A stretch of 64,000 bases of DNA. Origin: Neocallimastix lanati (nom. inval.). Taxonomy: Eukaryota; Neocallimastigomycota; Neocallimastigomycetes; Neocallimastigales; Neocallimastigaceae. The translations under genes were made by a program, and so were the position numbers. The stretch lies in contig JACVTC010000002.1 in the NCBI GenBank assembly GCA_016946835.1, forward strand, positions 646,001 to 710,000. The letters are read 5' to 3'. The notes under the pieces were generated by a model. It was not told the DNA's origin, made no database searches, and worked only from the letters and a program-made list of their open reading frames with translations. This document shows positions 43,680 through 54,024 of the stretch, piece by piece. Position 1 is the stretch's first letter; each line of letters starts with the position of its first letter.

Positions 43680-44745
43680 TTTAACTTTTCATAACGAATA
43701 ACAATTAGTTAAAAACAAAAGCCCTAAAAAACTTTGAAAATAGTGCTGTTTTCTGAATTGTTGCTAATTGGAATCCTTAAAGTAGTTTGATTTATCGCTT
43801 AGTCTTGCACTAAACTCTCTATCGTTACCATTATTTTTGTTAGTATTTTGATTTTAAATAATATCATTATTTATATTTTTATTATGATCAATGCTATTAT
43901 TAATATTAGATTTATTATTATTATTATTGTTGTAATAATCAATTTCACTAAAGTCAATAATATTCATAACATCACTTCCCTCCGATTTATAATACAGAGT
44001 TAAATATATTATACTAGTAGAAGATGAAAGAGCAAGGGTGTTACCTGGAATATCTCCAAAAAAGACAACAGAAAGTGAAATAAACAATTCTATTATTAAC
44101 TATATCTTAAATTTTATAAGTAATAGGATTTGAATCATAACCTAAGAAATTCCGTCAAGAGTAGAATTATAAAGTCTTTTTTTTTGAAATTGTTTAGAAA
44201 AATGGAAAAAAAACCTGACAACCAAACACCTTAAATTTACCACAATCTATTTTCCTGTGATATGATAATTCATATGGGGTTATATTATTAATACTTTTAT
44301 GTGGCATTCTGTCATGAATGTAATTAGTTGTGTTGATATCATCTTCCCAGAAAACTTTTATTGAGATGAGCGTCTAACATTGCTCAGGCATTTAGAAGTA
44401 AGGAACCATACAAATACTCAATTCTACCATTTTGTTGGGGTTCATAAGGAACAGAGAATTCATAAACTACTTCATTACTATTTCATAAATCTAATGTTTT
44501 TAAATTTTCAAATTCTAATCCATTGACTGTTCTCAAGTGTTTGATATTTTTATTGAAAACATTTTTAATGACATTGTACCATAAAAGAAATGCATTAAAA
44601 ACATTAACTTTTGATTTTATAAAGAGAACCTAACTAAATCTTGTATAATCATCTAATATTGATACAAAATATTTATTTCCGTAAATCGATTTACTGGAAA
44701 TAGCAGCTATATTCATGTGAACCAATTCAAATGATTCAGTGGATT
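43680..44745 (-). pseudogene. Ty1/copia integrase and IN-RT linker relic
   Basis: Minus-strand copia pol fragment. From 44745 down: integrase core (KYFVSILDDYTRFS, TVNGLEFENLKTLDL, VPYEPQQNGRIEYLYGS), then YIHDRMPHKSINNITPYELS, FKVFGCQVFF and FLGYDSNPITYKI, which are standard copia landmarks in the right order. Next is the linker carried by the 77-aa ORF at 44087-43854 (VVFFGDIPGNTLALSSSTSI, then an Asn run), and an eroded end to ~43680. Catalytic residues are lost: the first Asp is Asn (HMNIAAIS) and the second is Val (RTVNGLEFEN), while the Glu region keeps only NGRIEY. Several frameshifts and stops. No RT follows, so the copy is truncated at both sides. Confidence 0.8.
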
Positions 44746-44799
44746 ATATATATATAATATTATAAATAAAATACTATCAAAAAAATATTATCAAATAAA

Positions 44800-44905
44800 A
44801 TATTAACAAATAAAATATTATTATAGCATAATATTATAATAAATATAAAAAACACTAATAAAGAATTACTTTTATTGTTTTATTTTATTTTATTTTATTT
44901 TATTA
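44800..44905. mobile_element. MITE half-copy (AACAGAATA family)
   Basis: Matches the left arm of the complete copy at 45288-45555: AATATTATAATAAATATAAA followed by AACACTAATAAAGAATTACT and TTTTATTGTTTTATTTTA. The right arm is missing. Confidence 0.6.
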
Positions 44906-44949
44906 AAATGCCTTGATAAATTTTGGTATTATTGTGAGAAAGTTATTAA

Positions 44950-45265
44950 TACCAAAATATGAAAACTTTTAATACTAGTAGATTAAAGAAGCTAAGTTAA
45001 GCCCGAAGAGAGATGTTAGAAACTGAGAAGTAAAAAAAATTAACCAAAAGTAGAAACCAAGAACCAGGAATCAGAGGCCAATAAGAACAGAAACCAAACA
45101 GAAGCCAAGATCAAAAAATCAGAAATCCAAAGAAACCGAAGATCCGAGAGACCCCCAAAAAAAAGAATGTTTAAAAACTAAAAAGTAGAAGATACTAAAT
45201 CCAAAAAAAAGCTTCAGCAGAATTCCGAAACCCAAAAGGAAGATATATCAAGGTGAGGTTAGGAT
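44950..45265. other. T-depleted, purine-rich tract
   Basis: About 300 bp on plus made almost wholly of A, G and C (many GAAACCAA, CAGAAGCCAA and AAATCC motifs) in a genome where T normally equals A. Frames contain stops, though one reads charged residues (VETKNQESEANKNRNQTEAK). Origin unknown; possibly an eroded Lys/Glu/Gln-rich coding region or an expanded imperfect repeat. Confidence 0.6.
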
Positions 45266-45287
45266 TAATTTTTTGGTGTTTTTTATT

Positions 45288-45555
45288 ATAACAGAATATT
45301 ATAATTAATATAAAAAAACTAATAAAAAATTACTTTTATTGTTTAATTTAATTTTTTTATTTAATACTTAATTTCTTTAATAAACTATTTTTTTTAAAAA
45401 TATTAATAAAATATTAACCCTTGCGGGGTATAGTATTATAATAAATATAATCGATAAAGTTTAAAAAAAAATAAAAATAAAAAATAAAAAATAAAATAAA
45501 ACAATAAAAGTATTTTTTTAGTAGTGTTTTTTTTATTTATTAAAATATTCTGTTT
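45288..45555. mobile_element. MITE, ~268 bp, AACAGAATA termini
   Basis: Terminal inverted repeats of ~60 bp: the left reads AACAGAATATTATAATTAAT and onward to ACTTTTATTGTTTAATTTAA, and the reverse complement of the right end reads AACAGAATATTTTAATAAAT and onward to ACTTTTATTGTTTTATTTTA. The interior holds TTAACCCTTGCGGGGTATAG, a GC-rich mark in otherwise AT sequence. Related partial copies are at 44800-44905 and 46850-46978. Confidence 0.75.
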
Positions 45556-46033
45556 AATTATAAAATAAAACAAAATATCAATAGTAGTAATAATAAAAAT
45601 ACTAAAATGAAATATATTATGTAATTCAAATATTATTAATAATAATTATTATTCAAAATGTACGTGCTATAAAACCATTTTACTTTATTTCTATTAAAGG
45701 GATTTACGAATTTGAGGAATAGGATAAAGTTATTAAAAAAAAATTCTATAATCTTGTTAATGATACTATGAATGAAATTTACAATATTATTTCTGAAAAT
45801 AAGAATACCTGCAGAAGTGATAAAAAAATAGAGAAATTAACTTTTTTTTTCTAATTTAAAGAAATACACAAATAATAAATTAAAAATTTTATTCGTTAAT
45901 AGTAATAGAAACCAAAAATATTCATATTCAATATCATTAAATTCTATTAAAGACGATAATTATGATGATTATGAAGTAATTCCTTTTGAATCTATATTAA
46001 TAAGACATATATATCTTATTAAACTATTACGTT

Positions 46034-46267
46034 GAGAGAGTTGCATTTACCCAAATTGCACTTCGCCAAGTGGAATATTGATATAAATAAATGAATAAAT
46101 AAATAAAAATTCATAAATTTTTTAAATTTGTTTTTATTCAATAATAATAATATTCAATTTTATTTATTTAATTTATTTATTTATTTAATAATTTTCATTT
46201 TGGCAAAATTCCACATTTTTTAATACGTCGCATACTTTCAAAAAAGTTGGCTAAATGAACCACTCCC
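46034..46267. mobile_element. 234-bp MITE with 9-bp target duplication
   Basis: Flanked by the direct repeat TATTACGTT at 46025-46033 and 46268-46276. Termini are imperfect inverted repeats of ~22 bp: GAGAGAGTTGCATTTACCCA left, and GGGAGTGGTTCATTTAGCCA as the complement of the right end. A 9-bp duplication and G-rich ends fit a non-autonomous Mutator-like (MULE) element; hAT would leave 8 bp. Noncoding interior. Confidence 0.8.
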
Positions 46268-46849
46268 TATTACGTTATTATTGCTGATCTTCCAGAAAGT
46301 TTAATTAAAGAGATTGAAAAATTACCAAATATTATTAGTTGTACCAAGTCTACATAATTGAAAAATCATTCCAGCAAATATTATGATAAAAACGAAATTT
46401 TAAAAGAAACTAAATGGAAGGAGGTCAGTATTCAAGAAAATGAATTTGATTTCAGTCTTAATAATAGTACATTATCGATAATGTCCCAGGGTAAGTATTT
46501 TTTAAATTCATCACATCCATGATAATAATTATTATTAACCAAATTCAGCTGGTAAAGGGATTGATATATATATTATAGATGATGGATTTTGTTTCTTTAA
46601 CTGAAGAAAACTTTGAATACCTATAAAGGTACTCCTGATGAGAAAATTATTGCATGTGATGGTATTTTTTATGCTAGTCAAATACATATAGCTAATGATA
46701 CATCAAAATGTTATGTCGAATTTAACGAAATAGACGATTTGTATGGAGATTATAATCATGGTAGATATGATGCTATTTCTGCTATCAGTACTCTTAAAGG
46801 TATTGCTAAAAAAGCTAATTTTCATTCATTAGCAATAGATATTATATAT

Positions 46850-46978
46850 AACAAAATATTATAATAAATATAAAAAAACACTGAAATAGAATTTTTTTTT
46901 TTTTTATAATTTAATTTTATTTTTTTATTATTTATATTTATTATAATACTATAAGTCGTAAGGGTTGATATAGTATTA
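46850..46978. mobile_element. MITE fragment (AACAGAATA family) inside the protease relic
   Basis: AACAAAATATTATAATAAAT at the left end matches the family terminus. ATTATAATACTATAAGTCGT and AAGGGTTGATATAGTATTAA at the right match, in reverse, the GC-marked centre of the copy at 45288. So this is one half-element. Confidence 0.6.
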
Positions 46979-47555
46979 ATATTTTTTTTTTTTTTTTTTT
47001 ACAAAGAGTTTTATTAAAAATTAAGTTTTATTAACTAAAGAATTAAAATAAAAAACACAAAGAAAAGAATATTTTTTATTATGAATTTTACTCATATTTA
47101 TATTTTTTCAAAAGTTTAAGTTATTAAAAAACAAAAAATAAAAGATTTGAAGAAGTTCTTAAAAATCAAAAAATTTAGAAAAAATAGGAAATAATAGAAT
47201 TTAGAATATAATAGAATAAATTTTAATTAATTAAACATAAGAATTATCAAGAAATTCTAGTAATTTCTTGAACTATTAAGAATCTTCTTAATATTTTAAA
47301 ATAAAACTATAAAATAATAAGTGTGAATCGAACCCTAAGTAGTTTGATCCATGGTATTAGTTTCTAACAACTATATCAATAATAATATTCCTTAAATTTA
47401 ATTTTTTGTTTTAAAAGTTAATTAAAAAATAAAATTAAATATTAAAATTTAAAAATAAAATAACTATAAGTTATTGATTCTGTTATATTATAGTTATGAT
47501 GTTTTTGTTGCCTCAGATTACATTAAGCAACATACTACACCACATAAAATTGTTT
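46979..47555. other. Noncoding stretch between parts of the protease relic
   Basis: Poly-T at 46981-47000, then A-rich sequence. A small palindrome CAAGAAATT-CTAGT-AATTTCTTG lies near 47250-47275. At 47322-47340 GTGTGAATCGAACCCTAAG holds a perfect tRNA T-loop/B-box string on minus (GGTTCGATTC), but the flanks do not fold as a full tRNA. Confidence 0.45.
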
Positions 47556-47885
47556 AGCTAATAATGGTAAATGGTCGATTTATGATTCATCAAAATGTAG
47601 CGATAATATCAAAATTAACACATGTGGTAAACAATGCTGCACTAAATACAGAGTTTGTGTGGATCCTGAAAATTATTAATAAATAAATGCGTCTTGTTGA
47701 AAATGGATGTGAACCCGAATTTGGATATTTTACTACCAAAAAATGTTGTAACTATGAAATAAATGAATGCTACACAAAGGATGGTAATTGCGATAATTAA
47801 AATTATGAATTATGTCTTATAGAAAATGGATGTTAAATGGATTTTGGTAATTGTTATTGTAATGCAAACACTAAAATAGATTATA

Positions 47886-48800
47886 ATGTAAAGATGTGAT
47901 TTTCCTAATCACACTTTAAAATAAAATTTTCTCTTGTGTTACTTATAAATGTAAATTATTTCTTGATTTACTTTGTTAATTATTAAAATATTCGTTCTAA
48001 ATTTACTTAAAGCTATAAGATAAAATTTTTATGTGAAATTTACATGATCATTAAAGGATTGAAACAACCACTAAGAGAAGAATTAGTACTAGTTGATCCA
48101 AACTCAAGATCCCTAGAAAGATTAACTACCACTATTCTCAATATAAAAAGCTTGCTTAAAAGAAACTCGGTATTCAAACCCAAAAAAAGATAAACTTTTC
48201 AATGTTTCTAGTCTCGGCTACGGGATCTCTATGGTAAACAAAGAAACTGAGAAATGTTTCCTTCGCTTTAAAAACCATTTAGAAATTATTCAATAATACA
48301 TTCTTAGAATCCCCAATGTTGATGCCATTCTTGGTCTTCCTTGGATTAATAAACATTGTCAAAGTAATTATCATGATTCTGCAAAGATCGCTCGTTACTA
48401 TAACAATGGTAAAAGAAAAAGAAACAAAGTAAAAGAAACAAAATGCTCCTTTTTGAGGAAAATATTGTAATAATTTACAAACGTAAATTATTACAATATT
48501 CGTACTAAATTTATTTACAGCCACAAGATAAATTTTTTATGTAAAACTTTTCTTAAAATATTTCTGTAAAAATTATTGTAATACACTAAGTTAAATCATT
48601 TTAATATAATTCAAAACAAAATAAATTAATAATTTATGTTGGGAAAATTATGCTTTAAAATTTAATTATAACTCTTTTCTTATTGTTTTTAAATTAAATT
48701 AAATTAATTATAAATAAAGATTTTAAAATAAATAATTTTTTAAAACATAATTTTATCTTGGAGTTACTATAATCTATTTTAGTGTTTGCATTACATAATT
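47886..48800 (+). mobile_element. Gypsy LTR remains around a gag-protease fragment
   Basis: 47886-48040 starts TGTAAAGATGTGATT and matches the first part of the solo LTR at 54906. 48485-48800 matches its middle and end (CCACAAGATAAATTTTTTAT onward to TATAATCTATTTTAGTGTTT). Between them 48041-48480 encodes in shifted frames a gag end (LREELVLVDPNSRSLERLTT) and the protease end (FKNHLEIIQ, then ILRIPNVDAILGLPWINKH, the gypsy aspartic-protease flank). About 85 bp of LTR sequence occurs on both sides of the fragment. It is the same family as the minus-strand gypsy at 50-56 kb, whose own protease region is missing. Confidence 0.65.
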
Positions 48801-48979
48801 ATTAATATTAATATAAATTTAGCATATTTTATATAATATTTTAATATTAAAATATATAATTGTACTCAAAAATCATGAATTAGAATAATACTTAATAATA
48901 GATAGTTGTTAAATAATAATTTATATAATATGATATTTGATGTAAAATATAAATAGTTTTAAAATTCTTTATAATTAAA

Positions 48980-49290
48980 TCCTTGTAGGATTATTAATGT
49001 AACTTAATAAAACCAAACTCTAATTAATTATAATCTTTGAAATAATAAAAATTTATATTCTAATAAAATAAAATAAAAAAAGAATCATTATAAATAATTA
49101 TTAAAAATATTCTTATAAAATATTTTTGTGTTTCGTATTCATTAATAAATAATTATCTTTAGTTTGATTACATTTTTAATATTAAATAAGACTTTTTATA
49201 AAAGGTTAAAAGCTTTATAAAAAAAAATTTAAATTAAAAAATTTTCCTAACCTTTAACAATTAAGATTTCAATTAAAAGTTATGTTCACA
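48980..49290. repeat. LTR-like segment, partner of 43400-43640
   Basis: Collinear diverged match described at the partner copy. It lies just upstream of the copia pol fragment on the same strand, which fits a 5' LTR or remnant. Confidence 0.45.
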
Positions 49291-49349
49291 AAGTAATACT
49301 TATTGAAATTCTTTAGTTTTCCATAAAGAATTTTAAAAGTTAATCCACC

Positions 49350-50237
49350 CAACTCACTTGACATTTATTATGTATTTTTTTGAATATTATAATGGTTCAT
49401 ATATTAAATCAAATAATAACTTCTCTATAGTTCCTTTTAACAATAAAAAGTACTTTACTAATAATCAGAATACTAATAACGAAGTAAAGTCATTTGAAAT
49501 AAAAGTTATTTTAGATACTGTTGTGCTTTTAGCAATAGACGATATAAAAGTTTATTGAGCCATGTAACTATAAAAAAATATTTTTAATGGATGATAAAGA
49601 CATGTGGTTAAAAGCAGTGGATGAAGAGTTAGATAATATGAAGAGAATGAAAGTATTTACAATTATTAACAAGGTATCAAAAGACTCAAATCATTTCAAC
49701 AAGATGGATTTTCAATTACAAAAGAAATTCAGAAGATAAAATAGTTAAATATAAAGCAAGATTAATGGCTAAGGATTACAGCCAGATATATGGTATTGAT
49801 TATAAAAACGCCTTTTCACTTATTCTTAAACAAAACACACTTAAAATTATAATCGCCATTGTAGTTCAAAGAAAATTCCATATATATTAAATGGATATTA
49901 AGGTAGCTAACTTAAATCCCAAATTGGATGGAAATATCTATATTTTGCTACCAGAAGGTATAAAACGAAATTGATATTGAAAGTTAAATAAAGCCTTATA
50001 TATTTTAAAACAGTCTGGAAAAATGTGGAATGAAACTCTAAATAAGGTACTGTTAAAAGTAATTTAAAAATATTTTTAAGTGACCTAATAGGAATAAAAA
50101 TAATGATATTGTATGTTTAATTAAAGACAATTTTGAAGCTATTGATGTGGGTGAAGTAGATTTTATTATAGGTATATAATTTGGAAAATGTAAAATTGGT
50201 TAGGTAATCCATCAAAAAATATGTTTAGAAGAAATTT
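49350..50237 (+). pseudogene. Ty1/copia reverse transcriptase relic, left half of split element
   Basis: Plus-strand copia pol. 49358-49560 is linker (FEIKVILDTVVLLAIDDIKVY). 49595-50040 is RT: DMWLKAVDEELDNMKRMKVF, then after a shift VKYKARLMAKDYSQIYGIDY, IYILLPEG and LNKALYILKQSGKMWNETLN. 50130-50237 is the post-RT segment (VGEVDFIIGI, VIHQKICLEEILK). Frames break repeatedly and the YVDD catalytic block is not found. At ~50237 copia homology ends abruptly where gypsy LTR sequence begins; it resumes at ~56865. Confidence 0.8.
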
Positions 50238-50239
50238 TA

Positions 50240-50915
50240 AAATTAATTTTTATTAATTGTTAATATTTAGATTTCTTTTGTTATTAAATATATAATAGTC
50301 AATAGCTAATACATCAATTTAAATAATAAAATTTACACATATTTATATTTTTTCATGATTATATTATAATATATTATTCCTACATAATTTACATATATTA
50401 ATATTTATTTATAAAAAATATTTATTAATAAATTTATTAAATAACAACAATCTAAAATTAAACAATAATTAATTCAATAAACTTTCAATTTATTTACAAT
50501 AATAACTAAATTCATTAAGAGCTTATTTAATATTTATTTATTATATAAATATTAATAATACTAATGTTTATATATTTACAATTCAAAACTATTTTTATAA
50601 ACTTATATAAAATAATTTTAACTATTTAAAACTACTCAGAAATTAATTTTAAAGTATTTTATATTAGCTAAACTAAATTAACTAAGTTAAATAAGATAAC
50701 TAAATTAAATAAGCTAAAGTAAATTAACAAACTTAAGTAAATTATTTAGATTAAATTTATTAATCAAAATTATTTATATAATAATTTTTCTTTTTGAAAA
50801 GTTTACATAAATTTATAATAAATTTTAATATAATAGAATTATAAATTTATGTATTTTTTTTACATTAATTAATTATTATATAATTAATTATTAAAGATTT
50901 TATTAAATCTTTACA
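50240..50915 (-). mobile_element. 3' LTR of the minus-strand gypsy element
   Basis: On minus the LTR begins TGTAAAGATTTAATAAAATC at 50915, directly after a polypurine-like run GAAAGGCGAGAA (50927-50916), the expected primer site for plus-strand synthesis. The sequence then runs to the copia junction and shares segments with the solo LTRs (ATATGTAAATTA, AAAAAATATAAATAT). The terminal CA was not found, so the end is approximate or truncated. Confidence 0.7.
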
Positions 50916-50945
50916 TTCTCGCCTTTCAAATTGAGCTCTTGCGAA

Positions 50946-51659
50946 CTAAGAGTTCATTCTCCGAGGAGGAATGTCAATTACAAATGGTTGATATTTATGC
51001 CTAATGAATTCTTCATTAAAATCTTTATCACCATCATCAACTTCATTTCGTCTACTCCTTTTAGATATACGATAATATTCTTGAATTAGTTGTCTATCAT
51101 TAATTTGATCTTCCTTGATCCAAGAATCTTCAACAGAATCAAGGTCTTTCCAATATACGAGGAAGCTATTTCTTCCTTTATATGTTCTCATATCAATAAT
51201 TTTTTCAGGAACCTTAGCTATGGTATCGGTAGTTAACTTAATATTCTTTCTTTTCCTATTATTTCTATTAGTAAATTCATTTTCATAGTATGGTTCCAGT
51301 AAAGATACATTAAAAACAGGGTGACAACGCATATTACTTGGTAACCTGAGTTCGTAGGCTAATGAACTAACTTTCCTCAAAACTTCAAAGGGACCAAGCA
51401 TTTGGTCTGCTAATTTCTTCTTTACATTCTTAGTTATACTTCTTTTGAGTAACCAGACTTTTTTACCGACTTCAAAATCAGATGTAGATAATCTCTTAAG
51501 ATCAACATATTTTTTATAAGTTTCTTTAGATGACTCTAAATTTTCCTTTAAAAATTTAATATTTTCATTTATATCTTTTACTCTAACATCTGCTCTATGA
51601 GGCTTATCTAAGGATATAATTTCTATACTAAATTTTGGATTATATCCATAGTTTTGCAA
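50946..51659 (-). pseudogene. Gypsy pol C-terminus: integrase GPF module plus chromodomain
   Basis: 237-aa open stretch forming the end of a Ty3/gypsy polyprotein. Residues ~60-110 are the integrase C-terminal GPY/F module (KVWLLKRSITKNVKKKL, MLGPFEVLRKVSSLAYELRL). Residues ~165-215 are a chromodomain (PEKIIDMRTYKGRNSFLVYW, KDLDSVEDSWIKEDQI), marking the element as a chromovirus, whose integrase is thought to be steered to modified histones. It is the best preserved part of the element, but is cut from the integrase core by a frameshift near 51650. Confidence 0.88.
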
Positions 51660-52320
51660 AAAAACCGTGACTGATTGATTGATTGTTGCAAAGTATTATT
51701 ATAGACGAACTCGGCAAAAAGCAGCAAGTCAACCCAATTATTTTGTCTTTCATTTATGAAACAAAGGAGATATTGTTTCAATATTCCGTTCACCCTCTCC
51801 GTTTGACCATCAGTCTGCGGATGGTTTGAAGTTGAGAATGACAACTTAATGTTAAATAATTCGCAAAGACGATTCCAAAAATCAGAAGTAAATTGCGTAC
51901 CTCTATCCGAAACAATTGAATCAGGAAAGCCATGTAATCTAAAGATATGGTTAATAAAAGAATCGGCAGCAATTGAGCAATAGGAAGACAACGTAAAGGA
52001 ATAAAATGAGCCATTTAGTCAATCTATCAACAACAGTCATGACAGTGGTCATATCTTTGGATTTCGGTAATTAAACAATAAAATCCATGGAGATATCAGG
52101 CCAAGATCTATTTGGAGTAGACAAAGGAGAAAGAAGACCGTATGGTTTGTGTCTTGGAACCTTAACATTACAACAAATATCGCAAAACTTAATAAAATTT
52201 CTTACATCATTTCGTAACTTAGGCCACAAGAAGTTGCAATTAATTAAATCAAAAGTTTTAGAAACACCAAAATGACCGGCTGTGACTGAATCATGGTATA
52301 AATCTAGCACTCTGGTGCGA
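51660..52320 (-). pseudogene. Gypsy integrase zinc finger and catalytic core, frame-shifted
   Basis: The minus-strand ORF 52310-52071 carries the HHCC finger (YHDSVTAGHFGVSKT, FIKFCDIC) and the first catalytic Asp (DISMDFIV), then a stop. After two shifts, ORF 51991-51623 has the second Asp (SIVSDRGTQF) and the Glu (HPQTDGQTERVNGI). All three acidic residues survive, but the frame does not. Confidence 0.88.
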
Positions 52321-52479
52321 AGATTCTTCGGGACATAAATTAGATTATCAAAAAGTAAAAACTTTCATTACCAATTTTAACTTTGTCGATAAGTTTAATA
52401 GGAGGATTTTCATTATTTTTATTAAAGATAAGATTCAATTTTAATAAATAAATCATCACTTTTTAAAGATTTCAAAATA

Positions 52480-53240
52480 GAGTTAATCAAGGATTCATCA
52501 AAAGATTTATAGTTAATAACACAGCAAGAAACATTACGAGAGTAGTCAAATAAATGATCAATTCTACTAGACAGAATATCTGGTTTGCCAGATTTCTTAC
52601 CAGAAAGATATACAAGATTAAATTCAAAATGAGAAAGAAATTCATACTAACGAATTTGTCGTTGAGAAAGAAGTTCAGGTTTCCTAGAAAAAGTAAGATT
52701 TTCTTTTCAGTATAAATAGTAAATGGATGGCGAGCACCCTCAAGGTAGTGATGCCATTCTTCCAAAGCAACTTTAATTGCAAGAAGCTCTTTATCATAAA
52801 TGGGGTAATTCAATTGAAATTTGGTTAGACTAGTAGAAATAAAAGCAATTGGGTGTAACTGACCATCAAATTTTTGGGAAAGTATAATAACAACAGCGAA
52901 ATTGGAAGCATCAATTTCCGCAATGAAAGGTTTGTTACTATCAGGATTCTTTAAAATTGGAGCAGAAGTAAAAAGTTCTTTTAATTTATCAAAGGACTTT
53001 TGTTTCTCAGAACCCCAGAGAAATGGAACGTTTTTACTGGTAAGTTTATGTAAGGGCCGAGCAATCTTAATAAAATCCTTGATAAAAATTCAATAATAAT
53101 TATATAACCCAATAAAAGATTGTACTTTTTTGACCGTGGTGGAGGCAGGCCAATATAAAATAGCCTTAGTTTTTTGGATCAACTTTCAATCCATCTCTTG
53201 AAATAATATATCCATGGAAAGCGATTTCTGAAACTTCAAA
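52480..53240 (-). pseudogene. Gypsy RNase H region, frame-shifted
   Basis: After RT the minus strand reads FEVSEIAFHGYIISRDGLKV, KNVPFLWGSEKQKSFDKLKE, IAEIDASNFAVVIILSQKFD and NYPIYDKELLAIKVALEEWH, which is the RT thumb and the reverse-transcriptase-type RNase H of gypsy elements. The catalytic string TDHK is changed to TEKK near 52705. Then a shift leads to FSRKPELLSQRQIR and SGKKSGKPDILSSR. Confidence 0.85.
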
Positions 53241-53243
53241 TTC

Positions 53244-53950
53244 TCATTTTTCTAGTTTAATGTATAGATTATTTTCTAATAATTTCCTTAAAACTTTCTT
53301 ACCATGATCATGATGTTCTTCTAGACTATTCGAATAAATTAAAATGTCATCAATATAGGAAATTACAAAATTATCAAGATAATCGCTAAGAACATCGTTA
53401 ATAAAATGTTGAAAGGTGGCTGGAGCATTTTTAAGCCCAAAAGGCATAAATAAATATTCAAAATGACCATAACGAGTACAAAAAGCAGTTTTATACTCTT
53501 CGCCTTCTTTGATTCTTACTAAGTTATAAGAAGATTTCAAATCTAACTTAGTGAAGAATTTAGAGCCTTTAACCCTATCAATTAATTCACTAATTAAAGG
53601 TAGGGGATAAGAATTGCGAATAGTTATTTCATATAGTTTTCTATAATCAATAACTAATCTTAATGAACCATCTTTCTTTTTCACAAATAATACGGGTACA
53701 CCAGCTGGAGACGTAGATTTCCTAATGAAACCTTTTTCTAGATTTTCTTTAATGTACTTTTTTAACTCATCCCTTTCTGCCTCAATCAAATGATATATCG
53801 GACTATAAAATAGATTTATATTATCCTTTAACTTTATTTCGCAGTCGTATTCACGATGAGGTGGTAATAGATTTCAATTTCTTTCATTAAATACTTCAAT
53901 AAAGTCTTTATAAATAAGAGGTTGACCAATAATTTTTTGATTAAGTCGTT
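53244..53950 (-). pseudogene. Gypsy reverse transcriptase domain
   Basis: The 181-aa stretch 53789-53244 holds RT motifs in order: VLFVKKKDGSLRLVIDYRKL, FTKLDLKSSYN, FEYLFMPFGLKNAPATFQ, and the catalytic YIDD in VISYIDDILIYSN. N-terminal RT sequence continues up to ~53950 in the same general frame (YDCEIKLKDNINLFYSPIYH). A stop at 53244 separates it from the thumb/RNase H. Between here and gag (53950-54025) no protease is present, so that part was deleted. Confidence 0.9.
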
Positions 53951-54024
53951 TTCAATATTACTAATATATAAGCACTTACAAATATTACACAAAATTTTTA
54001 AAACACTTTTTGTTTTAATAAAAT

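Larger units (their letters stand above)
45650..47855 (+). pseudogene. Subtilisin-like (S8) serine protease relic with Cys-rich tail
   Basis: Frame-shifted remains of a secreted-type protease. 45650-46030: prodomain-like segment. 46268-46500: continues YYVIIADLPESLIKEIEKLPN, then NNSTLSIMSQGKYF. 46540-46860: catalytic domain start, GKGIDIYIIDDGF (the Asp motif; normally D-S/T-G) and, in the 83-aa ORF, GDYNHGRYDAISAI (the His motif). The Ser region is absent. 47560-47855: Cys-rich modules (TCGKQCCTKYRVCVDPENY; NGCEPEFG, TTKKCCNYEINECYT) resembling type-1 chitin-binding spacing, though not exactly. The gene is cut by a 234-bp MITE at 46034-46267 and by a MITE fragment at 46850-46978. S8 family assignment is by motif and order; the chitin-binding reading is tentative. 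Confidence 0.6.

Noticed and set aside
43854-44087. Independent 77-aa host gene with Asn run
   Set aside because: Continues the copia polyprotein: FLGYDSNPITYKI precedes it and VVFFGDIPGN is the usual linker after integrase.
47322-47395. Functional tRNA gene on minus
   Set aside because: T-loop string is perfect, but T-stem, anticodon stem and acceptor stem do not pair.
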